Assembly: GCF_014839805.1 (NCBI RefSeq)
Contig: NC_051123.1
Coordinates: 6,492,727-6,556,726 of the forward strand
Source of the DNA: Manduca sexta
Lineage: Eukaryota > Arthropoda > Insecta > Lepidoptera > Sphingidae
Direction of reading: 5' to 3'
DNA length: 64,000 nt
The notes under the pieces are model-generated. The model had not been told where the DNA came from, did no database searches, and saw nothing but the letters and a program-made list of their open reading frames with translations. Positions 47,665 to 58,264 of this stretch are shown here, piece after piece (positions within the stretch are counted from its first letter, which is position 1; each line of letters opens with the position of its first letter). The translations under genes and the position numbers were made by a program.

Positions 47665-50200
47665 ATAAGGGGATAAAACATACTAGACAATTCACTTTAA
47701 ATAACGCAAAAGATCGTTTCGATAAATCGTCATGTGTAAACACTATACATACGTAGAGATCAAAAATGTCTGGCCGTCAAGTGACAAATTAAAAGAACAG
47801 CCCACATTACTTAGATAAATTCTAGAATGATTCAAATGCTTCCGCATGCCTGCTGTCAATTCCATTTAGATACTAAAATGCCTCTGTTACTGTACCAAAT
47901 ATATTGTAAAATTGATTTATTTATACAGTCGACATTTCCCTTGAGCCATCAATTAAAAGTGTCGTGTTTTATGCAAAAACTAATTGTATTTGAATGTTTG
48001 CATAATATATGAGCTAGCTCTATCAATTAAAAATTGTATCTACGGATAAAAAGGTAAGGTTGATCAGAAATGTATTAAAAAATCTCACTGTACCTAATAT
48101 TACAGAACATATAAACTATGTTTTGTTTATATATTTAATTTGTATACCTAAGTTATTAAATCTTTAGTACACTTACTATGTGATTACAACCAAATTGACT
48201 TTACACTGATTCCTTAATTTTTATCCGGTCTATGGTTGATATTATGCTATAATCAGAAATAGCAGATTCTAGACTAACTAAAGCTCTACAATCCGTTGAC
48301 TAACTAATAAACAATTGCCCAAAACCCATACGGCCGAAACGCAAAAGACGTGGAAACAGGTCCCACTCTCGATGATGTCCAGATTACGCAACGTTAATTA
48401 TAATCACGCAGTATTCGTAATCAATCTTTGTGAATACAAAAAGTCAACTCGGTTATCGGACATTTAGATCGGTTTGAAAATCGAACGTTTTCATTACGCA
48501 CCGGTCGAACGAGCGATTTTATCGGATCGTTTATTAATCTTAACAAATATGTGATACATAGCAAATATCATGATTTATACCGTTCTAGAGCAATCTGGAG
48601 GCCGTCTACTTTTTGCGATCTATTTGAGATGTAATTATTTTTTTATTGAACTATTTAACAAACTTATTAATATTAGGTATGTATTCTGTGCGAATTTTCG
48701 TAACTTCCTTAAAATATACGGACTATAAACCTATTGACCTTATTTGATAGAAATTTTCCCCCTTATTCATAGACGTTTTTTATCTGTATAATATCCTTTT
48801 TTGCCTTTTTTATTTGAAGTGGGTCGTGGACTGATACATTAACGTTGCACACTACGAACTCCAGAAGGATAATTAATGCTAACTCAAGGAAGATAATTCC
48901 CTAGAACTAACTGCCCACGATGTCATTAACCGTAAGAATTCCCGCCAACTTGTGTTTACTTCTTCATCGCAAACGGGCAAAAGAAACTTGGCCCCTACAG
49001 CTTTAAAAGAAATCGTTATAAAAATTATTTAACAATAGATTTCTGTACGTCTGAAAATCCAAAAAAAATGCTTCTACATATTTTAAGTAAGTTAATAAAT
49101 AATTTACTGCATACATGGAAATTACAAACGAGATTATTGAGAAACCACGTTGCGCGCCACTGATGTTGCATTAATTGGATTAATGATCTAATTCACTCAT
49201 TAAAAATATTACTACACCCGCACTTTATAGCGACTTTGAAATACTGGCTATTGTTAGAAAATTTATGACGAACTTCTTGGCACAGTGAGTAGTATTTAGT
49301 TGGTTGTACGTGAGGTTATCGTTTCAATAGATACAATGAATTCGAATGTACCTAAAATGACAATATGGCGTTGCGTATACGCTGCCAATTTGTTGCAGAC
49401 ACTACATTTTATGAAATATTTATTAAAAATATAAATACAGACTAAATAATAATATCCAAACCATTTACAGTTCACTAACTAATGTTACAAGGCGTGTCAA
49501 ATGTCTATGGAGGATAAAGCAAATAATAAAACTATAGCTTTAATGTCAGCCTTCCGCATTGTAATAAAAACCGACGAACAAGCAGTTGTAGGTAATTGAA
49601 ATCTATATATAAGTTTACACCCATCTAAGTTTTTACAAATAATTTCAGGCTATCACTTTTTACTGATTTATGGACGGTATTATAAGCTTGTATGAAAAGA
49701 CACTGCTATTGGTTAGTTAGGTATTTGAATGTGATATAAATAATGCAGATTTTACATACATACATTTCGATTTTTTTACTATTGAGCGTAGGAAGTTGTT
49801 TACACAGGTCCATATTTCGGTAGCTATGCAATGTTCCAAGTAATAGTAAAGTCAGGCTATTATCATTTTCAACCTCCAAGGGAAAAAGCGGGTGGTATAA
49901 TTTTATGGTGTTTCTATATGCCTGTCTGTGCCATAGAAGTTCCGAAGTTTTGATGCGTTTTTTTTTTGTTTGAAAGCCTATGTGATCAAGTTTGGTCTTA
50001 GCCAGAGTTCTAAGATTATAACTGTTTAATGTCTTTGGCCTTAGGTATAATTTAAAAAATCTACTCAGACGTTTGAAAATCAGCAGCTCTTTCCTATTAT
50101 CACAGGTTCAATAGCCAAAGACATTTATTTATTTATTTATATATGAAAGAAATAAAACCATTTTGTTTTCAATCGAAGTTATTTATGAAAACGCCCATGT
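47665..50200. other. No gene or clear element
   Basis: AT-rich. The open frame 47,827-48,012 (+) has no motif. CCTTATTCATAGACG at 48,762-48,776 resembles a MITE end but no partner end was found. Phrases around 49,670-49,720 resemble 33,060-33,090 (TTGTATGAAAAGACACT in both), hinting at one more old repeat family. Confidence 0.4.
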
Positions 50201-50204
50201 TTAT

Positions 50205-50545
50205 CAATGTATTTATTGTTGTTGACAACACGCGCTCCCGCCCATAAATTGACTGCGGAAGCGACTCGCCCCGTCAGTGACCTAGATCTACGCAATACAG
50301 TCAAGCTAAGATTTATATTACTCTTATTATCCATGTTAGTAGTTATATTTAGAAACGCTTCAAAACGTTCCTTAATTTAATTAAGTATTGGAAATAGTTT
50401 TAGCTTTTTTATTTGCTTGAACGTAATTTTATTGTTATTATTGTCTTAATATTGTTAAATTTAAGTTTGATTATATTGTTAGATGTAAGTCTTTCGGCCA
50501 AGTGCTGTTAACTTTCATAAAATTTATAAATAAACAAATAAATGT
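50205..50545 (+). other. Possible retroelement 3' region (weak)
   Basis: A GC-rich start (GCGCTCCCGCCCATAAATTG, 50,232-50,251) leads into AT-rich sequence that ends in TTTATAAATAAACAAATAAA, a polyadenylation-signal-rich tail preceded by TTCGGCCAAGTGCTGTTAAC. The shape fits a retroelement or transcript 3' end. No coding part is evident. Confidence 0.2.
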
Positions 50546-50549
50546 TAAA

Positions 50550-51690
50550 GTATGTGAAGATGTTTGTATATTATACAATCACGAATAAAGGCTTTGAATA
50601 GAATACAAACTCTTAATAAAAATGCGCTAAAAGACTATTTATATTTCGAGAAAAGTCTTTCACGCGCAGACGATAAAGCTTGTTTTACTATAACAAAAAG
50701 AGCACAGCCTAAGGGCAAAATACATTAACGTTCGCATTCTAAGCGGGTCAACGCTAAGGGCACCAACACCTGGTGTAATTTTTCAAGCGCACTTAAGCGA
50801 GCCCTGCAAACGCCATTATTCATACTTATCACGATTAGTCTATTAACTTAAGATAAAAGTTAATTAAACAGCAATTTTCTTGTAAACCTTGTTTCGCATT
50901 CAATTAACAAAATCAGATATAATTTTGTGCGTAATGGTCCTTCGACTTAGCTGATTAGATCTGACATTAGCGAAGTACCTGGGATTAACAAATATACCAC
51001 ATTAGTCAGACTACTACATTATATGTTGAACTCACTTAAACTTCTGTCCAGGTTGTTAGAATTTGACTGTTTCATATAATACAAAATTTTACAATCGTTT
51101 TACGATATAAACATCTATTTATACATTTTTTGTAGAAAGTTTTGATTATAATTCCATATTATAGTCTAGATAGTTCTGTAATTCTGTAATCATCTCGGTT
51201 TGTCGGGTTTGTGTGCGTGACTGAACTGCGCTTACGCGCGTGCCGCCTGCGTATAAGTGCGTGCATTAATAAACTATTGGGAATTAATATCACTGAATTA
51301 AATGTAACAGAAAACATAGATGATAGAGTTAATTTACTGATCGTAATCATAGCAATGCCGCCTAAAAACTTAATCACAAAACTGTTTCTAACCATAACTG
51401 TATATTATTTCGTAAGCCCTAATAAATTATTTGGGTAAGTATATTACCAAAGTTTAAACAGTAAGAATTCAGACAATAACTAGAACTATTCTGGATATAC
51501 CTGTTAACATTTAGATTTTAGACTACAAACATTACTATGGGCGCCAATATGGCGATACCAATTATTGTGAGTAATAATATATATAAAATAAAATACATTT
51601 ATAAAAACAGTGTCCAAGCTTTATCACAGTTACTTATGTGAGCATAGTCTGACCGCTATATATTTACACAATACCTAAGTATATAGTCAC
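50550..51690. other. No gene supported
   Basis: Opposed open frames 51,159-51,395 (-) and 51,211-51,438 (+) overlap around a GC-richer patch (51,205-51,265) and have no recognisable motif. Confidence 0.45.
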
Positions 51691-51694
51691 TTTT

Positions 51695-51815
51695 ATTTTT
51701 CGCGGGGAAAAAGCGAGTTGTCGCTACCACCACCTAGGGGATGAGTGGAACGACTATGTTGGTTTCCCCGGTCTTACCTTCCAATGTCGACACTCGGAAG
51801 TATTGCATCATCCAA
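51695..51815 (+). repeat. Family G repeat
   Basis: CGCGGGGAAAAAGCGAGTTG, TCGCTACCACCACCTAGGGG, TGGAACGACTATGTTGGTTT and CAATGTCGACACTCGGAAGT match, inverted, the right part of the 57.8-58.0 kb copy. Confidence 0.7.
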
Positions 51816-51819
51816 GCAT

Positions 51820-52485
51820 ATAGAAGTACCTACTCTAAGATTTTACAATTAACAAACAAAATTTTCGTAACCTAATGATAGAATACCATTGGAATAGGTC
51901 GCTCGACATACGAAGTGTTACACTTGTGAGATAGATATGGTTCTACCGCGCCCACTTGTCTGCAAGTACTGTAAATGACACAAGTGATTTCATTGAATAG
52001 GCGGCCAGTTTTGCAATCGAAAGGAATTTTTATCAGATTAATAACTTTAAAATCTTTTTATTTAAAATTTTTGCATTTCCAAATATGACCGCCGGAGAAT
52101 TAGAATCACTTATTTGTCAAAGATCGTTACACAATATTATAAGGTCTTAAATAAATAAATTAATAAAACGTCTATGGTTTGCCATTGAGTCAATAATAAT
52201 ATCATGTAATATTTAAAATTCCAGTCGTTATAAGTATAATAACATTAATATAAAAGGAAAAAATATATATTATTACCTGATCGTTTATTCTTCACGTTAG
52301 AAAAATACTTAAAATATCACGAGCAGTGGTTGATAATTTGCCTACAAATTAATAGATCGTTGGTAACATTATATAGAATCACTCGGGCTATGTTGCACTA
52401 TAATTATTGAATGCTAAAGTGTCCATACAATAAATATCCACATCAGCACAAGTGATGATGAGATGATAATGAGAGATCAGACGTG
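51820..52485. other. No gene or clear element
   Basis: AT-rich sequence; nothing classifiable. Confidence 0.5.
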
Positions 52486-52487
52486 CC

Positions 52488-52590
52488 AATTTTTTCTTGT
52501 AGCCTTAGTAGGCAAACGATCGAGCATTCCGCCTGATGTTAAACAGCATCCGCCGCTCATGAACAGAAGCACAGTTAAGCCGTTGCTGTT
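52488..52590 (-). mobile_element. Family D-like fragment, old
   Basis: TTTTTTCTTGTAGCCTTAGT, then GCCTGATGTTAAACAGCATC and CCGCTCATGAACAGAAGCAC, parallels the poly(T)-start, CTGATGGTAAGC and CATAAACAGTAGAAAC order of family D, strongly diverged. Confidence 0.4.
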
Positions 52591-52594
52591 TAAT

Positions 52595-53670
52595 TTATGT
52601 GAAACGATAAAAACGTAACGCAATCGTATCTATTAATGAAATATTTAAAAGTTATATTCATTGTCCGTAACAAATTAATCGGAGGCCATAACAATTTTTT
52701 TACGAATTTCGTATGACCTTTCACTCGTCACGCTAAACTACTGAATTAAAAATAATTTTTAAATTCTTTAAAACTGACACAATTTAAATGTGATGAAAAT
52801 TGATAATTGCTGTAAAATTAATTACTTAATTGCAGAATAAATTATTAAAAATAACAAACTGCCTGCCAAAGGAAAGCTTTCGTGGTATACATGACAATCC
52901 GTAGAATTCTTTAAATAGTGTCTAAGTTTCTTTTATCATAGTTGGCTCCAGCGCATATATTTGTAAAAAAATATTTCACGCCTCTTACACATAATATAAC
53001 ACGTTTTTTAACTATTTATTTTCGTTAAGTAACCATATATTTATAACATTGTGTCATATCTAGTTATTAATTATTGTTCTACCTATATTAATGAAACGAT
53101 TAACATGTATGGCATTTTTCGGAAAGAAAGGCTTATGGCTCATAAAATTTCAAACAAATTTGACGCTAATGTTACCATCTAAATACAAAACATTATTGTG
53201 GTTGGCTGCGGTGGGCCGAGTATTCGATAAATAAAATTGTGTAATAACTGTACCACTTTCATTTGTTTAACACAAGAATTTCACCACACTATCATTTAAT
53301 TGTAACATTCGATCATCGAAATCAGCAACACATTACACAAGCATGAGGAACTTCTGAAGGTAGCTTGTAATTGAAGGTTAGTTGGGTGGTTATCAGGCCT
53401 CCGATGGTATATATATAATTTAGATACAAAATACAGCAAAGAACTAATATTCTAAACCTTCAAGATATGTAATTAAAGGTATTAATAAATTCCATTTTTT
53501 TATTTATTTTAGATTGTACCACTGTAAAGAAAGGCAATGCGAACTGACAAGTTACTGTTGTGTTTCATGTGGTAAGTGAAATTCAGGAAGCCCAAATACC
53601 CCCTACTTTCTTAAATTACTATTCCTTTACTAAGAGCTGGCGGTGCAGAAAGGGGAGAAATAGGAATTCC
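52595..53670. other. No gene or clear element
   Basis: AT-rich. CCACTGTAAAGAAAGGC near 53,519 may be the edge of an old element but is not classifiable. Confidence 0.45.
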
Positions 53671-53684
53671 GAAGGGCTTATCCG

Positions 53685-53805
53685 AACGCTTATCGAACGA
53701 TCCCGGAACGCGACACACTTACGTGAACCACTATGGCGGGTTTTAAAACCTTGTGTATCGTGGACGCTATCCAGGCGGATATAAAATATATCCTACCTGC
53801 ATAAT
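53685..53805 (+). repeat. Family C repeat, copy 4
   Basis: CGATCCCGGAACGCGACACA, CTATGGCGGGTTTTAAAACC, TGTGTATCGTGGACGCTATC and GCGGATATAAAATATATCCT match the inner half of copies 1-3. Open frames 53,560-53,784 (+) and 53,690-53,899 (-) run over it and are not genes. Confidence 0.7.
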
Positions 53806-53822
53806 CATTAAACATAGCATTA

Positions 53823-54010
53823 TCATTTCTAACATACATACATAACATCACGCATTTTATCCCCGAAGGGGTATGCAGAGGCGCAACTAGGGCACCCACT
53901 TTTCGCCAAGTATGTTCCGTCCCATGATGTGATAGGGGGCGAGCCTATCGCCATATCGGGCACAAATTCCAGACTCCGGGCTGATACTGATAATGAATTC
54001 ATTTCTAACA
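53823..54010 (-). mobile_element. SINE family B, 5'-truncated, with 12-bp duplication
   Basis: The body 53,835-53,998 runs from CATACATAACATCACGC to GACTCCGGGCTGATACTGA and then stops. The tRNA-like head present at 23.8 and 55.3 kb is missing. It is flanked by exact TCATTTCTAACA at 53,823-53,834 and 53,999-54,010. A truncated 5' end with an intact duplication is the signature of incomplete target-primed reverse transcription. The sequence is nearly identical to the 23.8 kb copy, hence recent. Confidence 0.88.
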
Positions 54011-54014
54011 AGTT

Positions 54015-55245
54015 CTTTAAATATTAAATTACTCCGGAGAAGAACACGTTTGCCCAAAACTGAAGACTACTCAAAACAGTTATAATTTTAATGCAACAAG
54101 TGGTTGTTGCGTCTTTCAGTAACAACCTATAAAAGTGTTTTGTTGTACATAACACAAAAACAAAAACATTTTTTATGCTTTAGTCTACAAATGCTGAATT
54201 TGTTTATTACATAGCTCTACTTTTGCAAAATATAGCAATTTGGGATAAGAATGCCACGCGATTGGGTGTGAATTGCCCTTTACCTGTGATTGTATTTAAA
54301 CCAAATTTTATAGAGAACGCCGATTTGTAGATAACGCAAACAATGGTCAATAGAGAACGTAGGGATGATAGTGCAGAATAGAAAGCCGGAATTCTGATAG
54401 ATGTAGCTAACTGGAATTGACATCGGTTGCCGTAAAACATTATACTAGTTACTCACTGTTTAATTTGTCAAATCGTGATTCACTATTACTAGGTTCTATG
54501 TAATAATTATCATTTCTAATAATCAAAAATCATCATAAGTTATTTAAATTTTTTACCCACATTAGAATTGTTAATATTATTCTTCCAGCATAAATAATAA
54601 TTAACATATGACCTTGTAAAAGTGAGCCGGCGAAATTCTAAAGTTGTTTACAGCGTCTGAGCGGAGCCTAAACCAAGCATTATTGTAATAAGAGATGTTT
54701 TATATGTTTAGTAACATTTCCCTTTGTACCCTTTGTTGGCATCCACAGGAATTGTAGTTTCCATATCATAGACTCAAAATTGTAATTGCTTGTTTTATAC
54801 TGTGATCACACCAAGAAGCATAAACTACATGGTATAAACCTCACTTCCCAGTGATCGGTATGGTATTAAACACTAACACGCTATACTTTTTCAAAATTGC
54901 AGCGTTCTGGTCTGTTAGTGAACATGATATGTAGACCGATTATGCTATGCCTATTTGCCTAAGCGTAGGACGTCCTCGGACCAAGGCGAGCGATGAACTG
55001 GGAAGAGGGCTAATTCGATCAGACGAGCTGTAAACGAGAGAATAATAATATATTTTTAAAGGTTTAATCTCTACAAAGATTTGTTCATATTGGATTACCG
55101 TCTCACCCCTCCTGCCTACCTAGCCGATCTCCGTTAAGATTGGCCGCCGTCGCCAAAATTCGGCTTAAAGGATTCATTAATTAATAATGTGAACAACCAT
55201 TAAAACAGTGGAAACACTACATACAAAGATAAAATAATTAATCAA
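54015..55245. other. No gene supported
   Basis: AT-rich with GC-richer patches at 54,960-55,035 and 55,100-55,165. The open frame 54,207-54,440 (-) has no recognisable motif. Confidence 0.45.
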
Positions 55246-55250
55246 AAATA

Positions 55251-55538
55251 AAATAGCCTTTATACATAATACATAACATCACGCATTTATCCCCGAAGGG
55301 GTATGCAGAGGCGCAACAAGGGGACCCACTATTCGCCAAGTATGTTCCGTCCCATGATGTGATAGGGGGCGAGCCTATCGCCATATCGGGCATAAATTCC
55401 AGACTCCGGGCTGATACTGAGCAGAAAAACCTAAATATCACTTTGCCCGACCCGGGATTCGAACCCAGGACCTCAGAGCGCTATTGTACCGGACATGCAA
55501 TACAGCTACGCCACCAAGGCAGTCAAATAGCCTTTATA
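55251..55538 (-). mobile_element. SINE family B, full length, with 14-bp duplication
   Basis: The element 55,265-55,524 (260 bp) on the minus strand begins GACTGCCTTGGTGGCGTAGC (A box), then GGTTCGAATCCCGGGTCGGG (B box), and ends at the CATAATACATAACATCACGC end. The flanks AAATAGCCTTTATA at 55,251-55,264 and 55,525-55,538 are identical, a 14-bp target duplication. It defines the true ends of the family. Open frames on both strands (55,238-55,441 and 55,359-55,544) are the SINE. It appears young. Confidence 0.92.
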
Positions 55539-55544
55539 TATTGA

Positions 55545-56080
55545 AATAAATATTCGTTTATTGCCAATTACGTTAGGTACTACTCACTATAGGGTTTTTC
55601 TGGGATGAAACACAAATTAGTCAATCTATGATGGTCTGTGTGTGTGCCAAACATCAGTTTCAAACTTTCTATTATGTACGGAAGTAATAATCTACGGACG
55701 ACTACAAACCTTCACCTGTACATTGATTCGTTATTAAATCACTATACAATAGACGTTTAATCTCAATCAGCGACCTTTAAACTCGACTGACCCACATTTT
55801 AACCTTTAGCACCACACCCAAATACATTACTAATCCTTTGGTATACCATGACCCGTTTACCGCCGCACTATCACAAATAATTCAATACAATTATATTTTA
55901 TCTCGTAATGTATAAGTTTAATCAAAATCATAAATAAACATAAACCGCCTCTCCGTGATATAAAGAAAAATTAGTTACAATTAAAATTCATTTGGATCTA
56001 CGATTAATTTAATATTGATAATGTATGTAGTTAATTAATGCTCATACGTTATTTTTGATAGCGGCTTGCATGTTCCGCAT
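55545..56080. other. No gene or clear element
   Basis: AT-rich sequence; nothing classifiable. Confidence 0.5.
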
Positions 56081-56087
56081 TATTCCA

Positions 56088-56432
56088 GGAAGTTATGGCA
56101 GCTTAATACTGATATACGAAATATGCCACTGGTGGTAGGTCTCTCATATCTGAGAGTCCGCCTGGGTAGGTACCACCGCAATGTCTATTTCTGCCGCCAA
56201 GCAGCAGTGTGTAGTCACTTTTGTGTTCCGGTTTGAAGAACATTGTAGCTAGTGTAACTACTGGACATAATGAGAGTTAACATCTCACGTCTCAGGATGG
56301 CGAGCGCAGTGGAACATCAATTTGTAATTCAGTTGTTGGATGGTTTTCTGCTGTTTATGGGCGGTCGCACAGCTTACCATCAGACGAACGGCAAGCTCGT
56401 CACGTCATTCAAAGAAGAAAAAAAATATTAGA
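56088..56432 (+). mobile_element. Family D retroposon, longest copy
   Basis: It runs from GCCACTGGTGGTAGGTCTCT and GTCCGCCTGGGTAGGTACCA, through TTCTGCCGCCAAGCAGCAGT, CTCAGGATGGCGAGCGCAGT and CAGACGAACGGCAAGCTCGT, to CATTCAAAGAAGAAAAAAAA. No open frame crosses it and no tRNA-like boxes are seen, so it is more likely a LINE 3' end than a classical SINE. It serves as the reference for the five shorter D copies in this window. Confidence 0.75.
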
Positions 56433-56434
56433 CT

Positions 56435-57390
56435 CAATAAATACGTTGATAGTGACACCAAAGACATTCAATATTATTTAAATAGCTACTTTTAATCATA
56501 AGCGGTATACTCAACCGTTAGAGGCTAAAAAACATGGATTGATGTAGGAACGCGATCAGGTGTTCCAAGACTTTACCTATTGTGTGTTTTGCGGTATGAA
56601 TGATATCCAATTTTTGCCATATGAACAGCACCTAGGGCCGACCCGTCCATAGGGCCGGGCGGGCGGCGCAACTACTCCAGGCGCGGTGGCTCAGGGAGCT
56701 CTGACTCTTGGTGGCAAAAGCTTCTTTGATGCCGACGATACCCTGCACGTATTTTGTGTGAAGCGGGCTACGCGGGTACCCAAGGAGCCAGGTCTTAGGA
56801 AAGGCGTCAAATGAGGACTTCTCTTAGAGGACGTCATGGGCACTTGGGAAGCATAAACGCAAAAAAAGGTGCAAAAAGTACTTATATCGCTCGAGGCGCC
56901 AGAATATCTAGACCGGTTTTGCTAATTCCATTTTACAAGAAACGTTGCCTTATTTCTAGATAATGTCTTTTTTTCTATAATATTTACGAAGCAGGAGGGC
57001 CCGTAACATCTATGATAATGATGTATATTACCTTGTACCGTTCATGGCAAAACAATGAATTCTAATACAAATAAATATCATTCAACCATTTATAATTTAC
57101 AGCCTAACACTTGATAAGAAATGCTAATTATCGTAATAAACACTTCAACTGCTTATTGTTATTGTTCTTCGGCTCATTTACATTGAAATCTGGGTAGATA
57201 ATTCAATTTGATGAAATAATTAATAATAAATAAAATTATGTTATATTTAGTTAACAGAAATTCGAACCAAGTGGATACGCATATTTATATTAGAAATTTA
57301 AATTAACAATATTATACCTATTAATATATCAAATTAAAAAGTGAAAAATGAAAAATACGAAATATTAAAACAAAATACGGCTAAGTAAAT
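56435..57390. other. No gene; GC-rich island inside
   Basis: The stretch 56,630-56,860 is sharply GC-richer than its surroundings (for example GGGCCGGGCGGGCGGCGCAA at 56,662-56,681, CCAGGCGCGGTGGCTCAGGG). I see no open frame through it and no match to the other repeats. It may be a scrap of a GC-rich transposon. The rest is AT-rich. Confidence 0.4.
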
Positions 57391-57394
57391 AATG

Positions 57395-57601
57395 TACAGT
57401 CAGCCACAAAAGTAACAGAACAAAGTGAAAAATTTAAAACTCTTCTACACATTAACTTCAATCGCAATATTCTTTTTTCTGTGTCGAAATAAAGTAAACC
57501 CTTCGAAGTTTATATTAGGTAATTTTTTTTTTGATATGGACCAAGATTTGAATGGCACTTGAAATTTTGAATTTCTTAGCTTATTTGTGTGGCTGACTGT
57601 A
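57395..57601. mobile_element. Mariner-like MITE (family J), intact
   Basis: The element starts TACAGTCAGCCACAAAAGTA and ends TTGTGTGGCTGACTGTA, terminal inverted repeats of about 17 bases with TA at both extremes, as for Tc1/mariner elements that duplicate TA. It is 207 bp and non-coding. A disrupted relative is at 42,772-43,266. Confidence 0.75.
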
Positions 57602-57604
57602 CCT

Positions 57605-57810
57605 ACCTGCTATTATTAGTTGATACCCTTCATCTCTACATATAAATAAATAATAATAACTTGACACTAAACTTGAAAATTTTGATAGTATTAAGAAAAA
57701 TAAGCACATGTTGATAGGCACTTCTGTGTTGGCCAGTGTAATTAAGTATTGGAAAAAGTTTATAATATATTTTATAGATCAGACATAAATATATAGTTAT
57801 AAGATGCTCA
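57605..57810. other. Short AT-rich spacer
   Basis: AT-rich sequence between the J and G elements; no feature seen. Confidence 0.5.
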
Positions 57811-58021
57811 CGGGGCCGTCCCGTATGCGCCGAAGAATGCCACCGCAGGTTTTAGTTGATATGCCGGTGTAGGGTATACAGGGGTTAGGGACTCGGCCCA
57901 ATGCTCGCTCGGATGATTATACTCCCGAGTGTCGACATTGGGACGTAAGACCGGTGCAGCCAATATAACCATTCCACTCACCCTCCAAGTAGTGGTAGCG
58001 CTTTTTCCCCGCCAAAAAAAA
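57811..58021 (-). repeat. Family G repeat, longest copy
   Basis: GGGCCGTCCCGTATGCGCCG, GATATGCCGGTGTAGGGTAT, ACTCCCGAGTGTCGACATTG, AACCATTCCACTCACCCTCC and GTAGCGCTTTTTCCCCGCC. The right half is the inverse of the 51.7 kb copy. It ends in an A run (58,014-58,023). Class unknown. Confidence 0.65.
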
Positions 58022-58162
58022 AAGAGTTATAAGAGGTTGGTATTTGACAATAAGATTAAGATGATCAAAAATCATTAACTTATCTCTTTTGTTATTAGGT
58101 AGAGCATCAGAATCTAGAGCTGTTCGGGGAAACCATGTATATAAATTATGATATTATCTTGA

Positions 58163-58260
58163 TTGTCCCTTTATCTCATGAATAAGTATATGGACTGCAA
58201 ACCTAAAGGACCCTGGTTCGAATCCCAGGTAAAACTACGCGGAATCCTTTCTGCAACTAC
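58163..58260 (+). repeat. tRNA-like SINE remnant
   Basis: A perfect B box GGTTCGAATCC (58,215-58,225) sits in an intact T-arm-like stem (CCTGG/CCAGG). The rest of the cloverleaf is absent, so it is not a tRNA gene. The open frame 58,163-58,357 is not a gene. Confidence 0.4.
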
Positions 58261-58264
58261 TATT

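Noticed and set aside
58205..58235. Possible tRNA T-arm
   Set aside because: Only the T-arm pairs; no acceptor, D or anticodon arm can be drawn. SINE remnant is more likely.
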